Shown piece after piece: positions 1 through 5,405 of a DNA stretch of 5,405 nucleotides. A program made the position numbers and the translations under genes. Origin of the DNA: Alphaproteobacteria bacterium (GTDB taxonomy: Bacteria; Pseudomonadota; Alphaproteobacteria; ATCC43930; CGMCC-115725); the NCBI GenBank assembly GCA_030040495.1, contig JASHTP010000408.1, forward strand, positions 1-5,405, read 5' to 3'. The number at the start of each line of letters is the position of its first letter. The first letter of the stretch is position 1. The notes under the pieces were generated by a model. The model searched no databases. It was not told the origin of the DNA and saw only the letters and a list, made by a program, of their open reading frames with translations.

Positions 1-176
1 CCGACAGCTGACCTCTGATCCCTGGATTACGTATCGAGGAAGCTGCAGAGCTTGCGTGAGCGGCCCGGGCGCTTAATCCTGCGCAACGCATTGGCCTCGA
101 TCCGACGGATGCACTCGCGCGTCACCAAGCATCGCCGGCCGACTCCTCCAGGGCGCGGTTGGCATTCGTGCCGATG
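1..176 (-). repeat. Left copy of a direct repeat covering the rpoD 3' end and spacer
   Basis: Positions 1-176 align with 4981-5157 in the same orientation, with a single one-base gap (a base is missing here between 143 and 144). By hand about 70% of positions 1-30 and about 82% of the following ~148 columns are identical, and most differences are transitions. The alignment is gapless from base 1, so the repeat very probably continues beyond the left edge of the window. The copy includes the untranslated spacer next to the rpoD stop codon as well as coding DNA. Confidence 0.85.
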
Positions 177-190
177 ACGCTCCTCCGCTC
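27..190 (-). pseudogene. Decayed 3' fragment of rpoD (sigma-70 region 4.2)
   Basis: Read on the minus strand, this stretch ends with RSRKLCSFLDT and a TAA stop at 27-29, matching RSRKLRSFLDT at the end of the intact rpoD on the right. Upstream, VTRECIRRIEANALRRIK corresponds to VTRERIRQIEAKALRKLK, the helix-turn-helix that reads the -35 element, with an Arg-to-Cys change and other substitutions. A one-base deletion between 143 and 144 breaks the frame. Beyond it the adjacent frame still reads IGTNANRALEE, against IGMNTDHTLEE in the intact gene. Near 176 a further deletion of roughly 20 bases seems likely, and similarity fades by about 190, where the neighbouring phosphoesterase gene ends. Only about 50 codons remain of a gene of some 600-700 codons, and there is no start. 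It should be non-functional, and its drift suggests it has long been free of selection. Confidence 0.88.
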
Positions 191-1867
191 TCAATGAAAG
201 CGCTGCCGCTCGTTCTGGACCTCGCCCGTCTGCGGATCGAGAAAGACCGGATGCAGATCGGGCGGGTGGTCGAAATCGAACATGCCCGTGATCGGGCCGG
301 CGAGACTGTCGAAGGAGGCTTGGCCCGCCGGCGGATCGCCCGCGGAAGTCCCATTCGGATGGTCGAGGGAGTCGATGCGGCCCGTGTCCCAATTGTCCTC
401 GATGAAGCGCAAGATCGAGGTCGTGTCGGTGACGGCATGGTCGACGTAGTTGCCCTTCGCGAAGGGCGAGATCACCAGCATCGGCAGGCGCTGCCCATAG
501 CCGCAGCGGTCATTCCAAGCAGTAGCCGGAAACGGGGATGGGGTGGTGACGAAGGGCGACGTCAAGGCAGTCTGCTCGGCGCAAAAATGGTCGAGGCTCG
601 GATCATTCGATTCATTGACGATTGGCGGCACGACGTGATCGTACCAGCCGTCGGAATCGTCCCACGTAATGATGATCGCCATCTGCGCCCATTCCGGCAG
701 CGCCTGGAGCTGGTTGATGGTCTCGACGAGGAAGGTCTGCTCGTCAAGCGGATCCGATTTCGCCGGATGGCCATTTTGCAGCACCGGCGCTTTGAGAAAG
801 CTCACCGCCGGCAGATTGTGCGCGGCAACCGCGCGCCAGAAGGTGGCAAGGCTGTATTGGTGATTGGCTTGGTCACCGTCGCGTCCCACCGCGGCGATCG
901 AGGTCGGCGGCAGATGATGGGGGTTCGCCGTCTGCGGGTAGTAGTTGAAGGGATCGTAATGCGCGTCGTAATCGAGCGTGCAGACGGCCGGGCTGGTCGT
1001 CGCGCCGGTGGTGACCGCCGGCGTCGCCGGATCGAAGTCGCCGTAGAACCAGCCCCAGGTGACGCCCTTGGCGCTGAGCAGATCTCCGACATTGTGTCCG
1101 CTCATCTTGATCGTACTGCCCGTGGCACAGTCGTCGAGGGACGGGTCGGGGTCGATGTTGGCGATGACCGATCCGTTCGCGACCTTGCCCTTGACCGTCA
1201 CCGTATTCGTCTGGTGGGTCTGGCCGGAGATGAGATTCAGATGGCCCATCACCGTGGTGCCGAATTCGGTGTCGAAGAAACTGTCGCTCATGGCGAAGTG
1301 CTGTGCATAGTTCCACAGCGCCGTTACCGTGTTGCCGTCGTAATACCCCATGTTGAGGCCGGGCGGGCAAGGCGGCAGAGCGAGCGTCGGCGGAGCGGCT
1401 GGCGTCGGGTTCGGGTTGATCGTGGCATTCGTCGCCTGGAACTGGTCCGCGAGGCCGCGGTCGTAGGCCTCCTGCTCGGCGTCATACGCGTTGTCGTTAT
1501 CGCAGGTGACCGCCATGCTGCGGTCGAGACGGTAGGGGTTGAACAGGTGAGGTTCGACGGGATCGTTGTTTGCGTCGTGGCTGACCACGTTCGGATTGTT
1601 GGTGAGCAGCGGCCCCGTGATGCCGTTTACCGCCGGCGTGCCGTCAAAGGCATGGAACGGCGGCTCCCCCGGCGGATTCGTCGCGTAGGGGTAGGTCCCG
1701 AAGTAATGGTCGAACGAATTGTTTTCCTGGAAAATGACGATCACATGCTTGATCGGCGTGGTTGTCTGATAATCGGCCGCTCCGGCCGCGACGGCCGCTC
1801 CAGCCAGGGAAACAAGCGACAGCAGTGCCCCCGCAAGCAGGGCTGCCGCCCGGCGATTTGCTTTCAT
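191..1867 (-). CDS. Exported phosphoesterase, phospholipase C / AcpA-type family
   Basis: The product is 558 residues and belongs to the phosphoesterase family that contains bacterial phospholipases C and the acid phosphatase AcpA. These enzymes hydrolyse phosphate esters outside the cytoplasm; the substrate here cannot be told. Residues 1 to about 30 form a signal peptide with Arg5-Arg6 and an Ala/Leu-rich core; the twin arginine lacks a full Tat consensus. The family signature QENNSFDHYFG spans 47-57, with the metal-binding Glu48-Asn49. FGTTVMGHLNLISGQ at 202-216 is the nucleophile region, where Thr205 is my inferred nucleophile. ITWDDSDGWYDH at 400-411 supplies Asp403-Asp404, and RLPMLVISPFAKGNYVDH ends near 477. 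I chose the ATG at 1865-1867 because it directly precedes the signal peptide and has AGGGGGG three bases upstream; an in-frame ATG at 1939 would add 24 atypical residues. The gene ends where the rpoD remnant begins. It lies divergent from the TPP-enzyme remnant. Confidence 0.9.
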   Translation of the reverse strand: MKANRRAAALLAGALLSLVSLAGAAVAAGAADYQTTTPIKHVIVIFQENNSFDHYFGTYPYATNPPGEPPFHAFDGTPAVNGITGPLLTNNPNVVSHDANNDPVEPHLFNPYRLDRSMAVTCDNDNAYDAEQEAYDRGLADQFQATNATINPNPTPAAPPTLALPPCPPGLNMGYYDGNTVTALWNYAQHFAMSDSFFDTEFGTTVMGHLNLISGQTHQTNTVTVKGKVANGSVIANIDPDPSLDDCATGSTIKMSGHNVGDLLSAKGVTWGWFYGDFDPATPAVTTGATTSPAVCTLDYDAHYDPFNYYPQTANPHHLPPTSIAAVGRDGDQANHQYSLATFWRAVAAHNLPAVSFLKAPVLQNGHPAKSDPLDEQTFLVETINQLQALPEWAQMAIIITWDDSDGWYDHVVPPIVNESNDPSLDHFCAEQTALTSPFVTTPSPFPATAWNDRCGYGQRLPMLVISPFAKGNYVDHAVTDTTSILRFIEDNWDTGRIDSLDHPNGTSAGDPPAGQASFDSLAGPITGMFDFDHPPDLHPVFLDPQTGEVQNERQRFH

Positions 1868-1950
1868 TTTCCCCCCTGATGATCCCGGAAGATTGCGCCA
1901 ACGGCTGCATGCGATCGCTGCAGGCCCCCGCGCCATCATGGAGGGCGGCG

Positions 1951-1979
1951 ATTACAGATTTTTGTGCCTACCGTGTCGG
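1951..1979 (-). promoter_or_regulatory. Possible sigma-70 promoter for the phosphoesterase gene
   Basis: On the minus strand there is CCGACA (1974-1979, four of six matches to TTGACA), a 17-base spacer, and TGTAAT (1951-1956, five of six matches to TATAAT). Transcription would begin near 1944, giving a leader of about 75 bases before the ATG at 1867. A perfect 5-bp inverted repeat, TACCG-TGT-CGGTA at 1969-1981, overlaps the -35 element and could be an operator. This is a pattern match only. Confidence 0.35.
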
Positions 1980-2050
1980 TAATATAAACGTCGCGTCGTG
2001 GGGGAGGGGTCGCCTCGGCGGCAACGCGAATCGGGACCGGTCGCCCTCGG

Positions 2051-2407
2051 TGGGCGGCGCGAGGCGAGCGGCTCCCCGAAAGGGAAATGGTGGGCGACGG
2101 CGGCGCCACGTACGCGCCGCAAGCCCTCTGGAGCGCCAGGCGCGAGAGCGTCCCGGTCGTATTCGTGGTGCTCGACAACCGCGAATACGGGTTGCTGAAG
2201 GAGCAAGCCCGCGTGCAGGGTCTGACCAAAGCCGCTGCGGGGCGATCCCTTCCCATGGACCTCGACCCGCCGCTGGATTTCGGCGCGCTGGCCGCGAGCA
2301 CGGGCGTCAGTTCGACCAAGGTAACCATGTCTGCGACCCTTGGCGCGACCATTCGCGCGGCGCTTCAACGTGGCGAGGCGAGCCTGATCCACGCCGGGCT
2401 CGACTGA
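2051..2407 (+). pseudogene. C-terminal remnant of a TPP-dependent enzyme (benzoylformate decarboxylase-like)
   Basis: From the ATG at 2087 the frame gives 106 residues resembling the C-terminal cofactor domain of thiamine-diphosphate enzymes. The TPP/Mg motif is present as GDG at residues 3-5 and Asp30-Asn31, separated by YAPQALWSA and a hydrophobic strand (VPVVFVVLDNREYG). Downstream, LDPPLDFGALAASTGV matches the arrangement in benzoylformate decarboxylase, and the chain ends SLIHAGLD, equivalent to the family's final beta strand. Intact members are about 520-600 residues with three domains; the N-terminal and middle domains are absent. The frame stays open back to 1988 and reads WAARGERLPERE before the GDG motif, perhaps eroded family sequence, so the ATG at 2087 is an internal methionine rather than the original start. 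Without the other domains no catalysis is expected. Acetolactate synthase-like ancestry is an alternative. Confidence 0.72.
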
Positions 2408-2456
2408 GCGCCCGGCCCCCCAATCATTCATTCGTCTACGGAGAAAGGAGGGTGTC

Positions 2457-2561
2457 TTGACGCGGGACAGCGAGTTAGGGTCACCGGCGCGAGGGGTAAA
2501 GTGCATGAATGTCCTCACAGGCCCTGCGAGTGTCGATGCCGCTCATCGAGAGCAGCGTTGA
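2457..2561 (+). CDS. Short unrecognised ORF with a strong ribosome-binding site (34 codons)
   Basis: A TTG codon at 2457 lies five bases after AGGAGG (2446-2451, inside AAAGGAGGG), which is near-ideal initiation context in a stretch otherwise lacking a gene. The frame reads MTRDSELGSPARGVK and runs 34 codons to TGA at 2559-2561; a GC-rich hairpin starts three bases later. I recognise no family, membrane segment or motif. It could be the broken 5' end of a gene that followed the TPP enzyme in a former operon, a small peptide, or a leader ahead of the serine hydrolase gene. Only the ribosome-binding site and the hairpin support it. Confidence 0.3.
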   Translation: MTRDSELGSPARGVKCMNVLTGPASVDAAHREQR

Positions 2562-2563
2562 TT

Positions 2564-2580
2564 CCCCGCCGATTGCGGGG
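2564..2580 (+). terminator. GC-rich hairpin after the short ORF
   Basis: CCCCGC (2564-2569) and GCGGGG (2575-2580) form a perfect 6-bp stem with a CGATT loop, three bases after the TGA at 2561. No run of T follows, so it is at best a weak or factor-assisted terminator or an mRNA-stabilising hairpin. The rest of 2581-2730 shows no gene and no convincing promoter. Confidence 0.25.
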
Positions 2581-2740
2581 CGGCGCAGGTCCTCCCTCGT
2601 CCAACTGTCTCCGTCCGGATGCCGGCGCGGCCGACCTCGCCATTTTCGAAATCGACTTGCTCGTTTCCGAATGAAGCGGGAAGAGTGAGCCAAGGTTGGC
2701 CTATTCGGGCGCGTCTCGAAGCGTCACGAAGAGGAACCTC

Positions 2741-4156
2741 ATGCGCCGATCCGTCATATCCGCCGCCTGTGTCGCGCTCCTGCTTGCCGCGTGCGCGTCG
2801 GTTCGGGTCGATCGCCCGATTCGGGTCACCTCGGGGCTCACAAGCCATCTCATCTGCTCCGAGACCTTCGTGTCCGGTCTCGACCCGGCACGGATCTATG
2901 CCGAGCGCGTCGAACCGCTGCCGGGCGTCGGCCTCTTCGACTGGCTGCTACACTACGACGTAGACCGGACTCGTCGGCAGGTGACGACCACCGTCGCCGG
3001 GATGTTCGAGAGCCGGGCGGTCTACCGCGACGGCCTGGGCTGTCTCCTCGTGCGGGGCAGTGGGCCGGTGGACGCACCCACGCCGCAAGAGATCGGAGTG
3101 GACGAAGCCGCCCCACCCCTGCTGCCGGAGATCGCCGGGCCCGCGGTGGTGGAGCCCCGCGACGAGCGATTGCGGCTGGCGCTCGAGCATGCCTTCGCCG
3201 AGCCGGATCACTCGCCCTATCACTGGGTCAAGGCGGTGGTCGTCGTGCATGACGGGCGCGTGATCGCCGAGCGCTATGCCCCCGGCTACGGGGTGGAGAC
3301 GCCACTCCTGAGCTTTTCCGCCGCCAAATCCATCACCAGTGCGCTGATCGGCATCCTCATCCGCGAGGGCCGGCTGTCGCTCAATCAGCCAGCGCCGTTG
3401 CCAGCGTGGCGCGATCCGCTTGATCCGCGCCACGCCATCACCATAGATCAGCTGCTGCGACAGACGAGCGGCATCGATCTCGCCGAGACCAACAGCGGCT
3501 TCGATCCCTCGACCCGCATGCAATTCATCGAGCGCGACATGGCGGGCTTCGCCCAGGCCGTCGGTCTCCGCTCGAAACCGGGCAGCGCCTGGGCTTATAC
3601 CGACGGCAACTACATTCTCCTGTCGCGCGTCATCCGCGACGCGGTCGGGGGCGATGCCGCCGACGTGCTGCGCTTCGCTCGAAGCGAGCTGTTCGAGCCG
3701 TTGGGCATGCGCCACATCACCATCGAGTTCGATGCCACCGGCACACCGGTGGGCTCGATCTCGATGTTGGCGTCGGCGCGCGACTGGGCGCGCTTCGGCC
3801 TGCTCTATCTCCAAGACGGCGAGGTCGGCGGCCGGCGCATCCTGCCCAAAGGCTGGGTGCGCTATTCCTCATCGCCGACGCTCGATACCGGCTACGGCGC
3901 GGGCTTCTGGACCAACCTGGCGGAGGGAAACGTTCCAGGATGGGGCGTACCCTGGGGCATGCCGCACGCGCCGCGCGATGCCTTCTTCGCGCGCGGTTTC
4001 ATGGGTCAATATGTCGTGATCGTCCCATCAAGGAATCTCGTCATCGCCCGGTTCGGTGATTCGCACGTCGAGGGTGATGATATCCGGAGCATGGACCGTC
4101 TGGTCACCGAAATCGTCGCCGACATCGATGCAGAACCGGCAACGCGGCTGCGCTGA
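2741..4156 (+). CDS. Lipoprotein serine hydrolase, beta-lactamase / NylB-like family
   Basis: The 471-residue product is a serine hydrolase with the beta-lactamase/penicillin-binding-protein fold, closest in motif pattern to class C-like esterases and 6-aminohexanoate-dimer hydrolase. MRRSVISAACVALLLAAC is a lipoprotein signal peptide with Cys18 in the lipobox, so the enzyme is probably membrane-anchored on the periplasmic side. Residues 19 to about 150 form an extra N-terminal region. SFSAAKS at 191-197 carries the nucleophile Ser193 and base Lys196; LLRQTSGID is at 238-246. WAYTDGNY at 284-291 supplies Tyr286 in the YxN-like position, with Asp in place of Asn. LFEPLGM lies at 317-323, DWARFGLLYLQDG at 348-360, and FFARGFMGQYV at 415-425 takes the place of the KTG/HxG strand. 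I chose the ATG at 2741 because GAAGAGGAA precedes it and the lipobox follows; an in-frame TTG at 2696 would put 15 residues before the signal. The reading frame appears intact. The substrate is unknown, and true beta-lactam hydrolysis seems unlikely. Confidence 0.9.
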   Translation: MRRSVISAACVALLLAACASVRVDRPIRVTSGLTSHLICSETFVSGLDPARIYAERVEPLPGVGLFDWLLHYDVDRTRRQVTTTVAGMFESRAVYRDGLGCLLVRGSGPVDAPTPQEIGVDEAAPPLLPEIAGPAVVEPRDERLRLALEHAFAEPDHSPYHWVKAVVVVHDGRVIAERYAPGYGVETPLLSFSAAKSITSALIGILIREGRLSLNQPAPLPAWRDPLDPRHAITIDQLLRQTSGIDLAETNSGFDPSTRMQFIERDMAGFAQAVGLRSKPGSAWAYTDGNYILLSRVIRDAVGGDAADVLRFARSELFEPLGMRHITIEFDATGTPVGSISMLASARDWARFGLLYLQDGEVGGRRILPKGWVRYSSSPTLDTGYGAGFWTNLAEGNVPGWGVPWGMPHAPRDAFFARGFMGQYVVIVPSRNLVIARFGDSHVEGDDIRSMDRLVTEIVADIDAEPATRLR

Positions 4157-4502
4157 AGCCGAATCCCGATTGACGATGACTGCATGCGGCGCTGCGAAGG
4201 CGGCTCGCCCAGGACTCGTAGGCCGAGAGCGGAACTGCAACAGCCCGACCGGCGTCTTCCCGACGTGTCGTCCCGCGGTCATACGATACGGTAGGCGCGC
4301 CCTGGATGCCGCGCGGACGCTCCGTGGTGGTCGGTACGTCGAATCCGCGCAAGTTTGGATGCCAACGAGCGCAAGCACCGTCCCCTCTCGAACTGCTGTC
4401 GCCGGAGTTCGAGCCGCCCTACCACGATCGGCACGCGACCACCGTCGATGACCCGCGGCGACAACTATCCACAAGCCGATTACCGGTTCGTCTAGACCGG
4501 AC

Positions 4503-4521
4503 CCAATTGAGCTAAACCGGC
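4503..4521 (-). other. tRNA-like 5' fragment (acceptor strand plus D arm)
   Basis: On the minus strand this reads GCCGGTTTAGCTCAATTGG. That matches the first 19 positions of a typical tRNA: seven acceptor bases, T8, A9, a GCTC D-stem strand, A14 and G18-G19. The returning GAGC strand is missing. Further along the minus strand CCGGT and ACCGG can pair around an eight-base loop, a poor imitation of an anticodon arm, and no T arm follows. It looks like a broken tRNA, or chance resemblance. Confidence 0.35.
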
Positions 4522-4625
4522 GCGTAAGATATGCGTGGCGAAGGCGACGATCCCGTCCCTATCTCATAAGCTGCCGCTGCGGAGCGTTCGATTGGTCATA
4601 CTCGTCATCGACGGCGGAGGGCGTC

Positions 4626-4736
4626 TGGCGGGCTCGCTTCCTGATCTTGTCGGGCGTACCGCATGCCGAGGTCGTTCGCCTGAGTGGTGTATCCAGCGGC
4701 ACGGTGAGCGTTATTCGGCAAGAGTTGAAGGCGCAA
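4626..4736 (+). pseudogene. Helix-turn-helix-like gene remnant
   Basis: The frame is open from 4452 to a stop at 4893-4895, with no ATG or GTG before a TTG at 4647 that lacks a ribosome-binding site. Within it, HAEVVRLSGVSSGTVSV fits the helix-turn-helix pattern seen in LacI-type regulators and many recombinases, where GVS-x-x-TVS marks the turn and recognition helix. The codons for this motif lie at about 4662-4715, preceded in frame by VWRARFLILSGVP. Past 4838 the frame runs antisense through the tRNA gene, so its end cannot be natural. I take it as the remains of a DNA-binding protein gene, possibly regulatory or mobile. No partner domain is recognisable. Confidence 0.25.
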
Positions 4737-4768
4737 ATACCACTCTATCGGAATACCGAAACGGAAGT

Positions 4769-4790
4769 TTGCGTGCCCATTGCGTGCCCA
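4769..4790. repeat. Exact tandem duplication of an 11-bp unit
   Basis: TTGCGTGCCCA occurs twice without a spacer, at 4769-4779 and 4780-4790. The pair lies 47 bases beyond the 3' end of the tRNA-Ile gene. Short direct repeats about one helical turn apart, tens of bases from a tRNA 3' end, resemble the arm-type binding sites of tyrosine integrases. That reading is inference; the duplication itself is plain in the sequence. Confidence 0.8.
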
Positions 4791-4791
4791 A

Positions 4792-4812
4792 CCCCGCCTG
4801 AAGAAGACGGGG
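4792..4812 (-). terminator. Hairpin downstream of the tRNA gene
   Basis: On the minus strand CCCCGTCT and AGGCGGGG pair over 8 bp, including one G-U wobble, around a TCTTC loop. On the plus strand the same position is a C-A mismatch, so the structure favours the strand that carries the tRNA. It begins 25 bases after the tRNA 3' end. It is followed by TTGGGC rather than a real T tract, so termination strength is uncertain. Confidence 0.45.
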
Positions 4813-4837
4813 CGATTCCGCAAGTCATTGAAAGGGT

Positions 4838-4914
4838 TGGTGGGCCCGGCAGGACTCGAACCTGCGACAACACCGTTATGAGCGGCGCGTTCTAACCAGC
4901 TGAACTACAGGCCC
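4838..4914 (-). tRNA. tRNA-Ile(CAU), read as the lysidine-modified tRNA-Ile2 type
   Basis: The 77-base gene folds into a full cloverleaf with encoded CCA. The acceptor stem pairs GGGCCTG with CGGGCCC (one T-G pair), and the discriminator base is A. The D arm is GTTC-AGCTGGTTA-GAAC. The anticodon stem is CGCCG/CGGTG around loop CTCATAA, giving anticodon CAT (4878-4880 on the plus strand). The T arm is GCAGG-TTCGAGT-CCTGC. CAU is shared by initiator Met, elongator Met and Ile2. The paired first acceptor base excludes the initiator, and the overall sequence is that of alphaproteobacterial Ile2, whose C34 is converted to lysidine by TilS to read AUA codons. The gene lies 92 bases downstream of rpoD in the same direction. 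Its 3' end faces the gene-poor stretch, the usual geometry for integration into a tRNA. Confidence 0.92.
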
Positions 4915-4927
4915 GATTCAGAGGACA

Positions 4928-4980
4928 GGAATCAGGTATCGGGGATCGGGGGGCCGGTGTCAACGCGGCCCTTCTGATCC

Positions 4981-5002
<22 letters not shown>
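4928..5002 (-). terminator. Long nested palindrome just downstream of rpoD
   Basis: Three nested stems fit together. The outer arms are GGAATCAGG (4928-4936) and CCTGATTCC (4994-5002), 9 bp. The middle arms are 4937-4947 and 4976-4986, 11 bp with one wobble. The inner arms are GGGCCG (4951-4956) and CGGCCC (4966-4971), 6 bp. One side carries a seven-base bulge (4987-4993). The structure starts five bases after the rpoD stop and lies before the tRNA. It may end or process the rpoD transcript, or be an intergenic repeat that landed there. There is no terminal T tract. Confidence 0.5.

Positions 5003-5405
<403 letters not shown>

Larger units (their letters stand above)
4157..4837. other. 681-base stretch without a convincing intact gene
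   Basis: Several overlapping frames are open here, but none has a good start with a ribosome-binding site, a recognisable family or a natural end. What can be supported are fragments, listed separately: a tRNA-like 5' piece at 4503-4521, a helix-turn-helix-like piece at 4626-4736, an exact 11-bp tandem repeat at 4769-4790 and a hairpin at 4792-4812. No clear terminator follows the serine hydrolase stop at 4156. Debris of this kind beside a tRNA 3' end is typical of a decayed integration locus, but no integrase is recognisable. Confidence 0.6.

Noticed and set aside
27..392. A 121-codon minus-strand frame ending in the rpoD-like tail, considered as a small sigma-like protein.
   Set aside because: Only the last ~35 codons are sigma-derived. 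Upstream of the frameshift it continues in the wrong frame and then overlaps the phosphoesterase gene, so it is a pseudogene tail and not a new small gene.
194..1879. A 561-codon open frame on the plus strand, fully antisense to the phosphoesterase gene.
   Set aside because: It is rich in Arg, Val and Gly, shows no domain, and mirrors the phosphoesterase gene, whose family motifs are unmistakable. Long antisense frames like this are expected in GC-rich genes where stop codons are rare on the opposite strand.
2948..3814. A 288-codon open frame on the minus strand inside the serine hydrolase gene.
   Set aside because: The plus-strand frame carries the lipobox, SxxK and other hydrolase motifs; the antisense frame has none and is a compositional shadow.
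4210..4218. CAGGACTCG, shared with the T arm of the tRNA at 4850-4858, considered as a second attachment-site half.
   Set aside because: Only nine bases match, the flanks diverge at once, and such a match is expected by chance in a window this long.
4347..4375. A GCGCAAG direct repeat around a small TTGG/CCAA inverted repeat.
   Set aside because: The elements are very short and have no supporting context; likely chance in GC-rich DNA.
4465..4473. CTATCCACA, one mismatch from the DnaA box TTATCCACA.
   Set aside because: It is a single site with no clustered boxes, AT-rich region or replication genes nearby, so an origin is not supported.
4838..4895. An apparent protein end reading GGPGRTRTCDNTVMSGAF.
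   Set aside because: This is the antisense translation of the tRNA-Ile gene, a familiar annotation artefact, not a coding sequence.

Overview
The window looks like chromosomal DNA from a high-GC alphaproteobacterium, probably in the Hyphomicrobiales (Rhizobiales). This rests on the C-terminus of a housekeeping sigma-70 factor (RpoD) at the right edge, an alphaproteobacterial-type tRNA-Ile with anticodon CAU beside it, and the strong G/C bias at third codon positions. I cannot name the genus from this sequence alone.

Layout, left to right. Positions 1-190 hold a decayed copy of the rpoD 3' end (minus strand). Positions 191-1867 encode an exported phosphoesterase of the phospholipase C / AcpA type (minus strand). 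A plausible promoter for it lies at 1951-1979. Positions 2051-2407 are the C-terminal remnant of a benzoylformate-decarboxylase-like thiamine-diphosphate enzyme (plus strand). At 2457-2561 there is a short unrecognised ORF with an excellent ribosome-binding site, followed directly by a GC-rich hairpin. Positions 2741-4156 encode a lipoprotein-type serine hydrolase of the beta-lactamase/NylB-like group (plus strand). Positions 4157-4837 contain no convincing intact gene, only fragments: a tRNA-like 5' piece, a helix-turn-helix-like remnant, an exact 11-bp tandem repeat and a hairpin. A complete tRNA-Ile(CAU) gene follows at 4838-4914 (minus strand). Then comes a long nested palindrome, and last the 3' part of rpoD, which runs off the right edge (minus strand).

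The most interesting feature is architectural. The rpoD 3' end plus its downstream spacer occurs twice in direct orientation, at 1-176 and 4981-5157. By hand alignment the copies are about 80% identical. The right copy is intact; the left copy carries a frameshift and a further apparent deletion. The roughly 4.8 kb between them carries exported hydrolases and broken genes, and a tRNA stands next to the right copy. This fits an old insertion, or a segmental duplication, at the rpoD/tRNA-Ile locus in which the displaced rpoD end decayed. No integrase or transposase is visible, so the mechanism is inference.

The two intact cargo genes are divergent from each other across the TPP-enzyme remnant and both encode proteins predicted to act outside the cytoplasm. 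Nothing shows that they share a pathway. I found no evidence for a new multi-gene system; the duplication and the remnants around the tRNA deserve the second look.
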